From Halalkalibacter nanhaiisediminis (GTDB lineage: Bacteria; Bacillota; Bacilli; Bacillales; Bacillaceae_D), in the NCBI RefSeq assembly GCF_007830185.1, contig NZ_VLKZ01000005.1:202605-266604 (forward strand): a stretch of DNA of 64,000 bases, read 5' to 3'. Each line of letters opens with the position of its first letter. Position 1 is the first letter of the stretch. A program made the translations under genes and the position numbers. Of this stretch, positions 29,406 to 40,144 are shown in pieces. A model generated the notes under the pieces. It was given only the letters and a program-made list of their open reading frames with translations. It ran no database searches and had not been told where the DNA came from.

Positions 29406-30470
29406 ATGGAGAATACACGTCAACGGATTTGGATGAATCGACTCATTATGATTTTACTCTCTTTAATTATTGTTTACATGCTCGTTAAGCTTTCTCCATT
29501 ACTCACTCCAGTTTTTACAGTAATAAGAGCGCTCATTTTACCTATTGGCTTGGCAGCTCTGTTAACTTATTTTCTTCATCCGCTCGTTGAAAAATTTCAT
29601 GCTACGGGTCTTCCACGAACACTCACAATTTTGTTGATCTTCTTAGCGATTGTTTTTTCAATCGTTTTCCTTTTAACGATTGGTTTACCTACTTTAATTA
29701 AACAAATCCAGCATGCATTTGAACAAATTCCAGCGCAATTAAAACAGTTAAAATCACTTTCCATTCAAGTACAGGAACAGGTAGATTCGTTGCCAACTCC
29801 GATTCAGTCGCATACGAAAGAATGGAGCGCACAGCTTGGAGAAGTGAGCGAGCGAGCATTGGATCAAGTAGCAAAAGTGGCTCTCTTTTTCCTTCGCTCT
29901 GCTTTTTCATTTATGGTTATTCCATTTCTTGTTTTCTATTTTTTAAAAGATTACGGTCTTATTGTGCGTGCTGCTTGGTATTTGACTCCAAGGCAATGGC
30001 GGAAACCATTACAACGTTATATAAAAGACGTTGATCATACGTTTGGCAGCTTCATTCGTGGACAGTTGCTTGTCTCTCTCTCTGTAGCTATCCTTACAAT
30101 AATTGGCTTGTGGTTGCTTGGCGTTCCGTATCCTATTTTGCTTGGTTTGTTCATTGGGGCGGCTGATTTAATTCCTTATTTTGGTGCATTTATAGGAGCC
30201 GCACCTGCTGTCATGGTTGCCATGCTTGAGTCGTCGCAACTAGCATTATATACCGTTATTCTGATCGTTGTGATCCAGCAAATTGAGGGAAATCTGTTAT
30301 CACCTCTAATCGTGGGCAAAACACTGCATCTTCATCCAATGCTTATTATTTTAGCTTTGTTGATTGGAGTGGAGGTAGGAGGAGTGATTGGGCTGCTTGT
30401 TGCCGTTCCGACACTTGCGATAGGAAAAGTAACGCTTTTGCATCTACGTCTTCATTTGATGAATGATTGA
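29406..30470 (+). CDS. AI-2E family transporter (YrrI type)
   Basis: 354-residue polytopic membrane protein of the PerM/AI-2E family: two N-terminal TM pairs, a soluble helical section (about residues 95-150), then four or five more TM segments including the family signature LGLFIGAADLIPYFGAFIGAAPA. Known members include TqsA and sodium/proton antiporters; the substrate here is open. ATG 29406 follows AAGGAGGTG. The promoter of the alaS leader overlaps its stop codon. Confidence 0.9.
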   Translation: MENTRQRIWMNRLIMILLSLIIVYMLVKLSPLLTPVFTVIRALILPIGLAALLTYFLHPLVEKFHATGLPRTLTILLIFLAIVFSIVFLLTIGLPTLIKQIQHAFEQIPAQLKQLKSLSIQVQEQVDSLPTPIQSHTKEWSAQLGEVSERALDQVAKVALFFLRSAFSFMVIPFLVFYFLKDYGLIVRAAWYLTPRQWRKPLQRYIKDVDHTFGSFIRGQLLVSLSVAILTIIGLWLLGVPYPILLGLFIGAADLIPYFGAFIGAAPAVMVAMLESSQLALYTVILIVVIQQIEGNLLSPLIVGKTLHLHPMLIILALLIGVEVGGVIGLLVAVPTLAIGKVTLLHLRLHLMND

Positions 30471-30495
30471 CAATTGTCTGATGGATTTCTATAAT
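30467..30495 (+). promoter_or_regulatory. Sigma-A promoter of the alaS leader
   Basis: Perfect TTGACA (30467-30472), 17-base spacer, perfect TATAAT (30490-30495). It overlaps the stop codon of the upstream transporter gene. Confidence 0.9.
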
Positions 30496-30501
30496 TAAAG
30501 G

Positions 30502-30745
30502 GCAAATAGACAAGTGTTAAATCGTAGAAGGAATCAGTACGAAACAGACCGCTTAAAGAGAAGGGCACCCATGGCTGAAAGGTGCCCGAAGCGAAGGGTT
30601 TTGGAACGCTACTCCTGAGTGCAGGTAATCCCTGTCGTTTGGCCGCGTTAAGGTGTAAAGTGATAGACAAATCTTGTCTATAATTAGGGTGGTACCGCGT
30701 GATGATAACTCTCGTCCCTTTGCTGGGAGCAGGGAGTTTTTTTAT
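30502..30745 (+). promoter_or_regulatory. T-box riboswitch upstream of alaS (specifier GCT)
   Basis: T-box sequence AGGGTGGTACCGCG at 30686-30699, then a terminator (ACTCTCGTCCCT with AGGGAGT, seven T). Stem I has an AGTA S-turn near 30534 and the 3' strand GAAC-GCT-AC, giving specifier GCT (Ala) at 30608-30610, which agrees with the gene controlled. Confidence 0.95.
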
Positions 30746-30814
30746 TTCTCATACATAGAGAACGCTCATGTTTGAACAACACATGAACCATAATGAAAAA
30801 GGAGATGACGTAAT

Positions 30815-33454
30815 ATGAAAAAACTTACATCTGCTCAAGTGAGACAAATGTATTTGGATTTTTTTAAGGAAAAAGGACATGATATTGAACCAAGTGCTTC
30901 GCTCGTTCCTCATGAGGATCCAACATTACTATGGATTAACAGTGGTGTTGCGACACTAAAGAAGTACTTTGATGGTCGCGTGATTCCAGAAAATCCACGA
31001 ATTACGAATGCTCAAAAATCGATCCGTACGAATGATATCGAAAATGTTGGTAAAACAGCACGTCACCATACGTTCTTTGAAATGCTTGGTAACTTTTCAA
31101 TTGGGGATTATTTTAAAGAAGAAGCGATTGAATGGGCTTGGGAATTCTTAACAAGTGAGAAATGGATTGGTTTCGATCCTGAGAAGCTATCTGTAACGGT
31201 TCACCCAGAGGATGATGAAGCGTATTCTTATTGGCAAAATAAGATTGGCATTCCTGAAGAAAGAATTATTCGTTTAGAAGGGAACTTTTGGGATATTGGT
31301 GAAGGCCCAAGTGGACCGAATACGGAAATTTTCTATGATCGTGGACCTGCGTACGGAAATGATGAAAATGATCCAGAGCTATACCCAGGTGGAGAAAATG
31401 ACCGTTATCTAGAAGTGTGGAACCTTGTCTTCTCACAATTTAATCATAATCCTGATGGCACTTACACACCACTTCCGAAGAAGAACATTGATACTGGAAT
31501 GGGGCTTGAGCGTATGGTTTCTGTCATTCAAGACGTTCCAACAAACTTTGAAACAGATTTATTTATGCCAATTATTCAAGCGACAGAGCAGCTTTCTTCT
31601 GTAGCATATGGAAAAGATGCAGATAAGGATATTTCATTTAAAGTCATTGCTGACCATGTCAGAACCGTGACATTTGCTGTAGCGGATGGGGCTTTGCCGT
31701 CAAACGAAGGCCGTGGTTACGTGTTACGTCGCCTCTTGCGTCGTGCAGTTCGTTATGCAAAGCTAATTGATATTAATCGTCCATTTATGTATGAATTAGT
31801 ACCTGTTGTCGGTGAAATTATGGTTGATTTCTACCCAGAAGTGAAAGATAAGACAGAATTTGTTCAAAAAGTGATCAAAAACGAAGAAGAACGCTTCCAC
31901 GAAACATTGCATGAGGGACTTTCTATTTTAGAAAAAATTCTTGATGAGGCAGTAGCTTCAGGAAAAACTACAATTGATGGAGCGGATGTATTCCGTTTAT
32001 ATGATACGTACGGGTTCCCTGTTGATTTAACAGAAGAATATGCACAAGAAAAAGGGTTAGAAATTGATCGTGAAGGTTTTGAAGAAGCGATGGAAGGGCA
32101 AAGAACTAGAGCACGCTCTGCGAGACAGGAATCTGGTTCGATGCAAGTTCAGGATGAATTATTTGGACAAATTACAGTAGAAAGTTCATTTGTAGGTTAC
32201 GATAAGTTAGCAACTGAAGCGAAGGTTGAAGTAATCATTCATAATAAAGAACGTGCAACAGAAGTACAAGCAGGCGAAACGGTTCAACTAATTTTAAATG
32301 AGACACCTTTCTATGCAGAAAGCGGTGGACAAGTAGCAGATAAAGGGATTATTTGCGGCGAAGAAGTGCTTGCTGAGGTGACAGATGTTAGTAAAGCACC
32401 GAATGGACAACATCTTCATAGTGTAACCGTGAAAGAAGGAATTCTTCGCGAAGGAGCGATTGTAACGTGCGTTGTGGAAGAGACAGACCGTATCGCGATC
32501 GTCAAAAATCATACAGCGACTCACCTTTTACACCAAGCTTTGAAAGATGTCCTTGGTACACATGTTAATCAAGCTGGTTCCCTTGTATCTGAAGAACGCC
32601 TACGTTTTGATTTCTCTCACTTTGGACAAGTGACAGAAGCTGAAATGACAAAGGTTGAAGAAATCGTTAATCAACAAATTTGGGATGCCCTTCAAGTTGA
32701 GATTTCAATCAAAAAGCTTAGTGAAGCAAAAGAAATGGGCGCAATGGCATTATTCGGTGAAAAATATGGCGATACTGTTAGAGTCGTAAAAGTGGGCGAT
32801 TATAGCCTGGAGCTATGCGGAGGATGTCATGTTCGTAACACTGCTGAAATTGGCTTATTTAAAATTGTCAGCGAGTCAGGGATTGGTGCTGGTGTCAGAA
32901 GAATTGAAGCTGTGACAGGACAAGCTGCTTATCAACATATGAACAGCCAGCTTCAGCTTCTCACAACAGCTGCTGCAAGCTTAAAGGCAAAACGTGTCGT
33001 TGATGTACCTGCTCGAATAGAAGCAATGCAACAACAAATTCGTGAGCTTCAACGTGAAAATGAATCTTTATCAGCAAAATTGGGTAACATGGAAGCTGGA
33101 AACCTTGTAGACGCGATTACGAAGATTAACGGTGTAAAGGTATTAGCGAAAAAAGTAGATGCTGCTGATATGGATAGCTTACGTGCGATTGTGGATAAGC
33201 TGAAGCAAGATATCGAATCTGGTATTATTGTCCTTGGTGCTGTTTCAGGTGAGAAAGTGAACATTGTTGCAGGGGTTACGAAAGATTTACTCTCTGAGGG
33301 ATATCATGCTGGGAAAATTGTTAAAGAAGTCGCGAGTCGTTGTGGTGGCGGCGGTGGTGGCCGTCCTGATATGGCTCAAGCAGGAGGAAAGAATCCAGCT
33401 GAACTTGAGCAGGCGCTTGCTTACGTGCAAGAATACGTAAATACAATTTCCTAA
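30815..33454 (+). CDS. alaS: Alanyl-tRNA synthetase
   Basis: Class II synthetase of 879 residues. N-terminal catalytic core ([35 protein letters not shown]), editing domain with zinc-binding HTATHLLH and CGGCH, an oligomerisation coiled coil and the C-terminal C-Ala domain ([17 protein letters not shown]). Strong AAAAGGAGATG ribosome-binding site. Expression is set by the T-box just upstream. Confidence 0.97.
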   Translation: MKKLTSAQVRQMYLDFFKEKGHDIEPSASLVPHEDPTLLWINSGVATLKKYFDGRVIPENPRITNAQKSIRTNDIENVGKTARHHTFFEMLGNFSIGDYFKEEAIEWAWEFLTSEKWIGFDPEKLSVTVHPEDDEAYSYWQNKIGIPEERIIRLEGNFWDIGEGPSGPNTEIFYDRGPAYGNDENDPELYPGGENDRYLEVWNLVFSQFNHNPDGTYTPLPKKNIDTGMGLERMVSVIQDVPTNFETDLFMPIIQATEQLSSVAYGKDADKDISFKVIADHVRTVTFAVADGALPSNEGRGYVLRRLLRRAVRYAKLIDINRPFMYELVPVVGEIMVDFYPEVKDKTEFVQKVIKNEEERFHETLHEGLSILEKILDEAVASGKTTIDGADVFRLYDTYGFPVDLTEEYAQEKGLEIDREGFEEAMEGQRTRARSARQESGSMQVQDELFGQITVESSFVGYDKLATEAKVEVIIHNKERATEVQAGETVQLILNETPFYAESGGQVADKGIICGEEVLAEVTDVSKAPNGQHLHSVTVKEGILREGAIVTCVVEETDRIAIVKNHTATHLLHQALKDVLGTHVNQAGSLVSEERLRFDFSHFGQVTEAEMTKVEEIVNQQIWDALQVEISIKKLSEAKEMGAMALFGEKYGDTVRVVKVGDYSLELCGGCHVRNTAEIGLFKIVSESGIGAGVRRIEAVTGQAAYQHMNSQLQLLTTAAASLKAKRVVDVPARIEAMQQQIRELQRENESLSAKLGNMEAGNLVDAITKINGVKVLAKKVDAADMDSLRAIVDKLKQDIESGIIVLGAVSGEKVNIVAGVTKDLLSEGYHAGKIVKEVASRCGGGGGGRPDMAQAGGKNPAELEQALAYVQEYVNTIS

Positions 33455-33548
33455 GACGAGCATTTTGGTGTACAATGGAAGTAAGACGAGCTATACTCAA
33501 TGTCTCGAAAAAGATTGTTTATAGCAAAGAATGAAAGAGGTGTTTGTG

Positions 33549-33821
33549 ATGAGCTCTATGGACAAAACAATGCAATTTAATTTTCCAGATGATTCCGTTG
33601 ATGTTGATGTCCAAGAGGTACTCCTTTCTGTATATGAGTCACTTGAGGAAAAAGGCTACAATCCGATTAATCAAATTGTGGGCTATTTACTTTCAGGAGA
33701 TCCTGCGTACATTCCACGTCATAAGGATGCGCGTACACTCATTCGAAAGCTTGAACGCGATGAACTGATTGAAGAGTTAGTAAAGTCTTATTTATCACAG
33801 CACCGTAAGGAGAATGAATGA
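33549..33821 (+). CDS. IreB family regulatory phosphoprotein (YrzL, DUF965)
   Basis: 90-residue protein of the IreB/DUF965 family, a substrate of the PASTA kinase IreK in Enterococcus. The conserved block [20 protein letters not shown] and [20 protein letters not shown] is intact, and the N-terminal MDKTMQF holds the Thr that is phosphorylated in IreB. ATG 33549 is chosen for its distance from AAAGAGGTG. Its stop overlaps the ruvX start by four bases. Confidence 0.92.
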   Translation: MSSMDKTMQFNFPDDSVDVDVQEVLLSVYESLEEKGYNPINQIVGYLLSGDPAYIPRHKDARTLIRKLERDELIEELVKSYLSQHRKENE

Positions 33822-34237
33822 GAGCACTTGGGTTAGATGTAGGGACGAAAACAATCGGAATGGCTCTGAGTGATGAGCTTGGTTGGACAGCACAAGGTCT
33901 TGATACAATAAGACGAGATGAAGAACAACCAGGCAAAGACTTCGAAGCTATATCAGAGATTGTGAAGGAGTACGGAGTCGATACGATTGTGATCGGAATG
34001 CCGAAAAATATGAACGGAACGATTGGATCAAGTGGTGAACGAAGCCAGGCATTTGCTGATGAATTAAGTAAGCATGTCACGTGCACGATTAAGATGTGGG
34101 ATGAACGTTTAACGACCGTTGCAGCAGAGCGCATGCTTATTTCAGCGGATGTCAGTCGGAAAAAAAGAAAAAAAGTCATTGATAAGATGGCAGCAGTGAT
34201 GATTTTGCAAGGGTATCTTGATCACAAAGGAAACTAA
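33818..34237 (+). CDS. ruvX: RuvX/YqgF Holliday-junction-resolvase-like nuclease (YrrK)
   Basis: 139-residue RNase H-fold protein involved in 16S rRNA 5' processing and proposed junction resolution. [15 protein letters not shown] at the N-terminus gives the first catalytic Asp, [10 protein letters not shown] the central motif and [11 protein letters not shown] the second acidic pair; a last Asp follows in [13 protein letters not shown] overlap with ireB shows coupling. Confidence 0.94.
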   Translation: MRALGLDVGTKTIGMALSDELGWTAQGLDTIRRDEEQPGKDFEAISEIVKEYGVDTIVIGMPKNMNGTIGSSGERSQAFADELSKHVTCTIKMWDERLTTVAAERMLISADVSRKKRKKVIDKMAAVMILQGYLDHKGN

Positions 34238-34258
34238 TTGAAAAGAGGTAGAATTACG

Positions 34259-34558
34259 ATGGCAGAAGAAGAAAAAGAACGTATTGTCATTCCTGATGAA
34301 AACGGGGATGAGCATTTATTTGATGAGTTATTCAAATTTACTGTTGATGAGACAGGAAAGTCATATATTTTAGTCACTCCTGCTGGAGATGAAAGCGACG
34401 ATGATGAAGACGAGGAAGTAGAAGTATTCGCTTTCCGTTATGAAGATCGCGAAGAAGAAGATAGTGATATTGCTTTGTTCCCAGTTGAGACAGATGAAGA
34501 ATGGGAAATGGTTGAGGAGATGCTAAATACGTTCTCAGCTGAAGAGGAAGAAGAATAA
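34259..34558 (+). CDS. DUF1292 protein (YrzB type)
   Basis: 99-residue very acidic protein (many Asp and Glu, including the stretch SDDDEDEEVEVFAFRYE), typical DUF1292. Function unknown. ATG 34259 follows AAAGAGGTAG. Third gene of the conserved ireB-ruvX-yrzB set, followed by a terminator. Confidence 0.9.
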   Translation: MAEEEKERIVIPDENGDEHLFDELFKFTVDETGKSYILVTPAGDESDDDEDEEVEVFAFRYEDREEEDSDIALFPVETDEEWEMVEEMLNTFSAEEEEE

Positions 34559-34567
34559 GATATGAAG

Positions 34568-34602
34568 AACCAGTTACCAATTAAGAGGTAGCTGGTTTTT
34601 TT
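34568..34602 (+). terminator. Terminator after the DUF1292 gene
   Basis: AACCAGTTACC pairs with GGTAGCTGGTT, followed by seven T. Confidence 0.85.
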
Positions 34603-34632
34603 ATATTTATCTAGTTTCAAGCTAATTGTTTA

Positions 34633-34660
34633 CTGACATTTTGTAAAAATGTAGTATAAT
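34633..34660 (+). promoter_or_regulatory. Promoter of mltG
   Basis: CTGACA (34633-34638), 16-base spacer, TATAAT (34655-34660), 24 bases before the mltG start. Confidence 0.65.
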
Positions 34661-34683
34661 AAAATGATGGAAGGAGGGTATTG

Positions 34684-35829
34684 ATGTCTAATTCCAACGA
34701 AAAACCACGAAATGCTTTATATGAAGAACGAGTTTCTCAGGCGAAAATTGTGAGAAAGATCGTCTTTTTTTGTGTAATTGGACTTTTCATTATCGGGACG
34801 ATTGTACTGATTTCTAGCTATTTTTATATATCAAATGCGTTAGGACCCGTTAATGAGGAAAACCCACAAGAGATAGAAGTAACGATTCCAATTGGATCAA
34901 CAGCTAATCAAATTGGAACAATATTAGAGGATGAGGGGCTTATTCGAAGTGGAACTCTCTTTCGTTATTATGTCCGTTATCAAAATGAGTCTGGATTCCA
35001 AGCCGGTGATTATTCATTATCAACAGGCATGACAATGGATCAACTGATTGCTGAACTTAAAGATGGAAGAGTTGTTCAAGATCCTGAGTTGGTGTTTACT
35101 GTACCAGAAGGTCGCTGGCTTGTGGATGTTGCAGAGATCATTGCGAGTGAGACGGGTCACTCACATGAAGAAGTAATGGATGTTTTAACAGACCGTGAGT
35201 ATATTGAAGGCTTAATTGACCAATACTCGATGCTAACAGACGACATTTTAAATGAGCAAATTCGCTATCCTTTAGAAGGGTATTTATTCCCTGCGCGCTA
35301 TGATTTTATGGTCGAGAAACCGTCGATTGAAGAAGTTGTCGAGGCCATGCTAGATCGAACACAAGTAGTTGTCGATACATTAGCTACTGATTTAGAGGAC
35401 AGTGAATACACGATTCACGAAATTATGACACTCGCTTCCATTATTGAGCGTGAAGCGCAAACATCAGAAGATCGTTATTTAATATCTGGCGTGCTTTATA
35501 ATCGCTTAGATCGTGGAATGATGCTACAAGTAGATCCGACCGTTTCTTATGCACTTAATGAGCATCGTTATATGACAACGTATGCTGATTTAGATATCGA
35601 TTCTCCTTATAATACGTATCGTTATGAAGGAATTCCAATTGGACCAATTGCGAGTCCTGGGGAAGATTCCATTCAGGCTGCTTTAAGACCTGAGAAGACG
35701 AACTATCTCTACTTCTATGCACGCTTTAATGGTGAAGTCATTTACAATGAAACATATGAGAAGCATAATGAAACCCATCAGATGTATCGGAATGAATGGG
35801 TGGAAGGTCAAGCAGGAGAAGAAGAGTAA
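34684..35829 (+). CDS. mltG: Endolytic murein transglycosylase MltG (YrrL)
   Basis: 381-residue membrane-anchored YceG/MltG protein that cleaves nascent glycan strands. One N-terminal TM segment (about residues 23-45) is followed by a LysM-like domain and the catalytic domain; the catalytic Glu is E255 in ASIIEREAQ, with VDPTVSYAL and YNTYRYEGIPIGPI nearby. The second of two starts (ATG 34684) suits AAGGAGGG. A perfect terminator hairpin follows, separating it from trmR. Confidence 0.94.
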   Translation: MSNSNEKPRNALYEERVSQAKIVRKIVFFCVIGLFIIGTIVLISSYFYISNALGPVNEENPQEIEVTIPIGSTANQIGTILEDEGLIRSGTLFRYYVRYQNESGFQAGDYSLSTGMTMDQLIAELKDGRVVQDPELVFTVPEGRWLVDVAEIIASETGHSHEEVMDVLTDREYIEGLIDQYSMLTDDILNEQIRYPLEGYLFPARYDFMVEKPSIEEVVEAMLDRTQVVVDTLATDLEDSEYTIHEIMTLASIIEREAQTSEDRYLISGVLYNRLDRGMMLQVDPTVSYALNEHRYMTTYADLDIDSPYNTYRYEGIPIGPIASPGEDSIQAALRPEKTNYLYFYARFNGEVIYNETYEKHNETHQMYRNEWVEGQAGEEE

Positions 35830-35850
35830 GAAGAAAGTTGAACGTTAAGA

Positions 35851-35881
35851 AGAGGATGTGCCAGTGGCACACCCTCTTTTC
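35851..35881 (+). terminator. Terminator after mltG
   Basis: AGAGGATGTGCCA pairs with TGGCACACCCTCT (one mismatch), then TTTT. Confidence 0.85.
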
Positions 35882-35912
35882 CGTGCAAGATCTAACTGAA
35901 CGGAGTGAAAGA

Positions 35913-36551
35913 ATGATTACGAAACAAGTGGAGGATTATTTGAAATCACTAATCCCAGCACGTAGTAAAGAAGTGGAGCAAATCGAAGCATATGCAAAAG
36001 AGCACGAAGTTCCCATTATGGATTTAGTCGGAATGGAAAGCCTCCTTCACCAGCTTAAATTAATCAATTCTAAGCGTATCCTAGAAATTGGTGCAGCGAT
36101 TGGATACTCATCCATTCGGATGGCACAAGCTCTGCCAGAAGCATCGATTATCACAATTGAACGTGATCAGGAACGTTATGACCAGGCGCTGATCAATATT
36201 TCAACTGTTAACTTGTCAAATCAGATAGAGGTTAAATTTGGTGATGCGCTTGATTTGGTTCAAATACTTGAATCAGAGCCCCTTTTTGATGTATTATTTA
36301 TTGATGCCGCAAAAGGGCAGTATCAACGTTTTTTTGAAATGTATGGTCAATTCGTCAAAAAAGGCGGAGTGATCTTTTCAGATAATGTTTTATTTCGAGG
36401 TCTTGTTGCAGAAGAGGATATTGACAACAAACGCTTGCGGAATCTAGCTAGCAAGATCCAACGATACAATAAATGGCTCATGGAGCACCCAGACTATGAA
36501 ACGAGAATTTTGCCTGTTGGGGATGGCCTAGCTGTGAGTATTAAAAAGTAG
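35913..36551 (+). CDS. trmR: tRNA 5-hydroxyuridine methyltransferase TrmR (YrrM)
   Basis: 212-residue SAM-dependent O-methyltransferase (class I; motif I ILEIGAAIGYSSIRMA, then FDVLFIDAAKGQY). B. subtilis YrrM has been shown to methylate 5-hydroxyuridine at tRNA position 34 to 5-methoxyuridine. The two following genes encode the hydroxylation proteins, so the cassette is complete. The start is ATG 35913 behind CGGAGTGA; a much longer frame would overlap mltG and lacks support. Confidence 0.92.
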   Translation: MITKQVEDYLKSLIPARSKEVEQIEAYAKEHEVPIMDLVGMESLLHQLKLINSKRILEIGAAIGYSSIRMAQALPEASIITIERDQERYDQALINISTVNLSNQIEVKFGDALDLVQILESEPLFDVLFIDAAKGQYQRFFEMYGQFVKKGGVIFSDNVLFRGLVAEEDIDNKRLRNLASKIQRYNKWLMEHPDYETRILPVGDGLAVSIKK

Positions 36552-36593
36552 TTTGAGGTTGTTAAATTACAATTTATTAAAGAAGGTGACGAT

Positions 36594-37526
36594 ATGGGGA
36601 AGAAGCCAGAGTTACTCGTAACGCCAAAGGATCTTGATGCGGTTACTCGCTTATTTGATGCAGGTGCTGATGCGATTATTATCGGTGAGGAACGTTATGG
36701 ACTTCGTTTGCCTGGAGATTTTTTACGCGAAGAGATCAAGCAGGCAACAGCGATTGCTCATGAAAGAGGAAAGAAAGTGTATGTAGCAATGAACGCACTT
36801 TTTCATAATGAAACTGTTAGGGAACTTGCTGATTATGTTTCATTTTTAAAAGAAGTAGCTGTAGACGCAATTGTTTTTGGTGATCCAGCTGTACTTATGA
36901 CTGTACGTGAAGTAGCTCCTGACATGAAGCTATATTGGAACACAGAGACGACAGCTACAAACTGGTTTACAGCTAATTATTGGGGACGTAAAGGGGCAAA
37001 GCGTGCTGTCCTTGCTCGTGAATTAAGCATGGATGAGATTGTAGAGATTAAGGAAAATGCCGAAGTAGAAGTGGAAGTACAGGTACATGGAATGACTTGT
37101 ATGTTCCAGTCAAAGCGGACATTGATCGGAAATTACATGCAATTTCAAGGTAAGAAATTAGAGGTAGAGCGTCGCGATAAGGATCGTAATATGCTTTTAT
37201 TTGATGAGGAACGTGATGCGCGTTACCCAATTTATGAAGACGCCAATGGCACACATATTATGAGCCCAAATGATATTTGTATTATTGATGAGTTAGAGGA
37301 AATAATTGATGCTGAAGTAGACAGCTTCAAGATTGATGGCATCTTAAAATCAACAGAATACATGGAAAAAGTAACAGCACTTTACCGCGAAGCGATTGAT
37401 CTATGTGTGGATAATCGTGAGAAGTATGAAGAGCGTAAAGAACAGTATGTAGAAACAATCGAAGAGATTCAACCACAATATAGAAAGCTTGATACAGGTT
37501 TCTTTTTCAAAGAAACGGTCTATTAA
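36594..37526 (+). CDS. trhP1: tRNA hydroxylation protein TrhP1 (U32 peptidase family, YrrN)
   Basis: 310-residue U32 family protein. B. subtilis YrrN and YrrO are TrhP1 and TrhP2, required for prephenate-dependent 5-hydroxylation of U34 in tRNA. The family core (DAIIIGEERYGLR...VYVAMNALFHN...EVEVQVHGMTCMF) is present, but the four-cysteine iron-sulfur ligand set seen in TrhP2 is absent; only the Cys of GMTCMFQSKR remains. Strong AAGAAGGTGACG ribosome-binding site; 15 bases to the next gene. Confidence 0.9.
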   Translation: MGKKPELLVTPKDLDAVTRLFDAGADAIIIGEERYGLRLPGDFLREEIKQATAIAHERGKKVYVAMNALFHNETVRELADYVSFLKEVAVDAIVFGDPAVLMTVREVAPDMKLYWNTETTATNWFTANYWGRKGAKRAVLARELSMDEIVEIKENAEVEVEVQVHGMTCMFQSKRTLIGNYMQFQGKKLEVERRDKDRNMLLFDEERDARYPIYEDANGTHIMSPNDICIIDELEEIIDAEVDSFKIDGILKSTEYMEKVTALYREAIDLCVDNREKYEERKEQYVETIEEIQPQYRKLDTGFFFKETVY

Positions 37527-37541
37527 GAAAGGAGGATATTC

Positions 37542-38804
37542 ATGTCGGCAATTGCAGAACGAACAAAAGAAGGTAAACGGATTATTACAAAAAAACCAGA
37601 ATTGTTAGCTCCAGCAGGAAATCTTGAAAAGTTGAAAGTCGCGGTTCACTACGGTGCTGATGCTGTCTATATTGGTGGACGAGAATTTGGTCTGCGCTCG
37701 AACGCTGATAACTTCTCATTAGAAGATATGCGTGAAGGGGTTCAATTTGCTAAGAAGTACGGGGCAAAAATCTATGTGACAACGAATATTTATGCACATA
37801 ACGAAAATATGGACGGATTAGAAGAGTATTTACAAGGTCTACAAGAGGTTGGTGTAACAGGGATTATTGTCGCTGATCCATTAATTATAGAGACGTGTAA
37901 ACGAGTAGCTCCTAAAGTAGAGGTGCACTTAAGTACACAGCAATCTTTAAGTAACTGGCTATCAGTTAAGTATTGGAAAGAAGAAGGCCTTCATCGTGTC
38001 GTGCTTGCTCGTGAAGTAGGGCTTGAAGAAATGCTTGAAATGAAGAAAAATGTTGATATTGAAATTGAAACATTTGTTCATGGAGCGATGTGTATTTCGT
38101 ATTCTGGGCGTTGTGTACTAAGTAATCACATGACAGCACGTGATTCCAATCGTGGTGGCTGTTGTCAATCGTGTCGCTGGGAATATGATCTATACGAAAC
38201 AAATGAAAATGGTGAAAAAGCTCTTTTCAATGACAATGATGCGAAATATACAATGAGCCCGAAGGATTTAAATCTTGTTCAGGCTATTCCAAAGCTTATT
38301 GAAGCAGGAATTGATAGCTTGAAAGTGGAAGGAAGAATGAAATCAATTCACTATGTTGCAACTGTTACGAGTGTATATCGTAAGGTCATTGACGCATACT
38401 GTGCTGATCCTGATAACTTCCAAATCGATAAAGCATGGTTAGATGAGCTTGAAAAATGTGCAAACCGTGACTTTGCACCACAATTCTTTGAAGGAAAGCC
38501 GACTTTTGAAGAACAAATGTATGGCAATCATCCGAAACGGACAAAGTTTGATTTTGCTGGACAAGTGCTTTCATATGACGAAGAAACATCGATCGTTACG
38601 CTACAACAACGTAATCATTTCAAGTCAGGTGATGAGGTTGAGTTTTTTGGACCAGAGATCAATAATTTCGTTCAAAAGGTTGATGTCATTTGGGATGAAG
38701 ATGGGAATGAGATTGATGCTGCCCGTCATCCACTTCAAATTGTTCGTTTTAAGGTAGACAAGCCTGTCTACCCACAAAACATGATGCGTAAAGAGGTAAG
38801 GTAA
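37542..38804 (+). CDS. trhP2: tRNA hydroxylation protein TrhP2 (U32 peptidase family, YrrO)
   Basis: 420-residue partner of TrhP1. The N-terminal barrel ([20 protein letters not shown]) and the cluster ligands CISYSGRC followed by [10 protein letters not shown] are clear, so it should carry the iron-sulfur cluster. The C-terminal domain (about residues 330-420) is a beta-barrel absent from TrhP1. AAAGGAGGAT precedes the ATG. The stop overlaps the udk start by one base. Confidence 0.92.
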   Translation: MSAIAERTKEGKRIITKKPELLAPAGNLEKLKVAVHYGADAVYIGGREFGLRSNADNFSLEDMREGVQFAKKYGAKIYVTTNIYAHNENMDGLEEYLQGLQEVGVTGIIVADPLIIETCKRVAPKVEVHLSTQQSLSNWLSVKYWKEEGLHRVVLAREVGLEEMLEMKKNVDIEIETFVHGAMCISYSGRCVLSNHMTARDSNRGGCCQSCRWEYDLYETNENGEKALFNDNDAKYTMSPKDLNLVQAIPKLIEAGIDSLKVEGRMKSIHYVATVTSVYRKVIDAYCADPDNFQIDKAWLDELEKCANRDFAPQFFEGKPTFEEQMYGNHPKRTKFDFAGQVLSYDEETSIVTLQQRNHFKSGDEVEFFGPEINNFVQKVDVIWDEDGNEIDAARHPLQIVRFKVDKPVYPQNMMRKEVR

Positions 38805-39439
38805 TGGCAACAAAACCAGTTATTATCGGTGTCGCTGGAGGAACTGGCTCTGGTAAGACGACCGTGGCAAAAGAAATTTTTTACCAATTTAATGAACAAT
38901 CAATCGTATTAATTGAACAAGATGCATATTATAAGAACCAAAGTCATCTTGCGTTTGAAGAACGATTGAAAACGAATTATGATCATCCATTAGCATTTGA
39001 TAATGACTTACTTCTTCAGCATCTTCAAATGCTTTCAGAGGGAAAAGGCATTGAGAAGCCTATCTATGATTATAAGGAGCATACACGATCAAATGCTGTC
39101 GTTGTGATTGATCCAAAAGATGTCATCATTGTGGAAGGCATTCTCATTTTAGAAGATGAGCGTCTTCGTGATATGATGGACATTAAGCTGTTTGTTGATA
39201 CAGATGCGGATATTCGGATTATCCGACGTCTTGTACGTGACATTCAGGACAGAGGACGTTCCATTGAATCTGTAATCGAGCAGTACACGTCAGTTGTTAG
39301 ACCAATGCACTTGCAATTTATCGAGCCGACAAAGCGTTATGCTGATATTGTCGTACCTGAAGGTGGCCAGAATCGTGTCGCTATTGATCTTATGGTGACA
39401 AAAATTCGTGCAATTATTGAAGAAAAAGCCATTTTGTAA
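38804..39439 (+). CDS. udk: Uridine kinase
   Basis: Phosphorylates uridine and cytidine in pyrimidine salvage. 211 residues with the P-loop [14 protein letters not shown] at residues 9-22, the EQDAYYKNQ substrate loop and [17 protein letters not shown]. Coupled to trhP2 by a TAATG overlap. Confidence 0.96.
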   Translation: MATKPVIIGVAGGTGSGKTTVAKEIFYQFNEQSIVLIEQDAYYKNQSHLAFEERLKTNYDHPLAFDNDLLLQHLQMLSEGKGIEKPIYDYKEHTRSNAVVVIDPKDVIIVEGILILEDERLRDMMDIKLFVDTDADIRIIRRLVRDIQDRGRSIESVIEQYTSVVRPMHLQFIEPTKRYADIVVPEGGQNRVAIDLMVTKIRAIIEEKAIL

Positions 39440-39450
39440 TAGCATAAGAA

Positions 39451-39583
39451 AAGTAAGGTTTTACAATCAGTTTTAAATATGTATAAGAACAAAAAGAGAT
39501 TGTTACAAATTAAATGTTTGTAAACCTTGCTTCTCTTTATACGTGTAAGGGATTTCTAAGAACTCGGTCTAACCGAGTTCTTA
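39451..39583 (+). other. Inverted-repeat region between udk and greA
   Basis: The 216-base gap holds two structures. AAGTAAGGTTTTACAA (39451-39466) pairs imperfectly with TTGTAAACCTTGCTT (39518-39532), and an 11-base perfect hairpin AAGAACTCGGT/ACCGAGTTCTT with a CTA loop occupies 39558-39582. Neither has a clear T run. They may end the udk transcript or form a greA leader. Confidence 0.45.
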
Positions 39584-39655
39584 ATCTACATATGTATTGA
39601 AATAATTCTAAACACTATTATTTATTTAAACAGTAGGATATGAGGAGTGAAAGAC

Positions 39656-40132
39656 ATGGCAGAAGAGAAAAAGCATTATATGACAATGGACGGAAAACGT
39701 AAACTTGAAGAAGAACTTGAATTCTTGAAGACAGAACGACGTAAAGAAGTCGTTGAGCGGATAAAAATTGCTCGTAGCTTTGGTGATCTTTCTGAGAACT
39801 CTGAATATGATTCAGCAAAGGAAGAGCAAGCATTCGTTGAAGGTCGTATTATTCAACTTGAGAAAATGATCCGTAATGCGGTCATGATCGAAGACGAGGC
39901 AACTAGTGCAAACGTTGTCTCACTTGGTAAAACCGTTAAATTTATCGAGTTACCAAATGGAGATGAAGAAGAATATACGATAGTTGGTAGTGCGGAATCA
40001 GATCCAGCTGAAGGAAAGATTTCAAACGATTCACCTATGGCACAAAGCTTACTTGGAAAAGGGGTTAACGATCAAGTTATTGTGAATACACCAGGTGGCG
40101 AAATGGAAATTAAAATTATTGATATTCGTTAA
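39656..40132 (+). CDS. greA: Transcription elongation factor GreA
   Basis: 158-residue factor that stimulates transcript cleavage in backtracked RNA polymerase. N-terminal coiled coil with the acidic tip ([19 protein letters not shown]) and C-terminal FKBP-like globular domain ([20 protein letters not shown]). ATG 39656 follows GAGGAGTG. Terminator downstream. Confidence 0.97.
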   Translation: MAEEKKHYMTMDGKRKLEEELEFLKTERRKEVVERIKIARSFGDLSENSEYDSAKEEQAFVEGRIIQLEKMIRNAVMIEDEATSANVVSLGKTVKFIELPNGDEEEYTIVGSAESDPAEGKISNDSPMAQSLLGKGVNDQVIVNTPGGEMEIKIIDIR

Positions 40133-40144
40133 GTGAATTTGTGG

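Noticed and set aside
33739-34179. 146-codon ORF antisense to ruvX
   Set aside because: Shadow of ruvX; no start signal.
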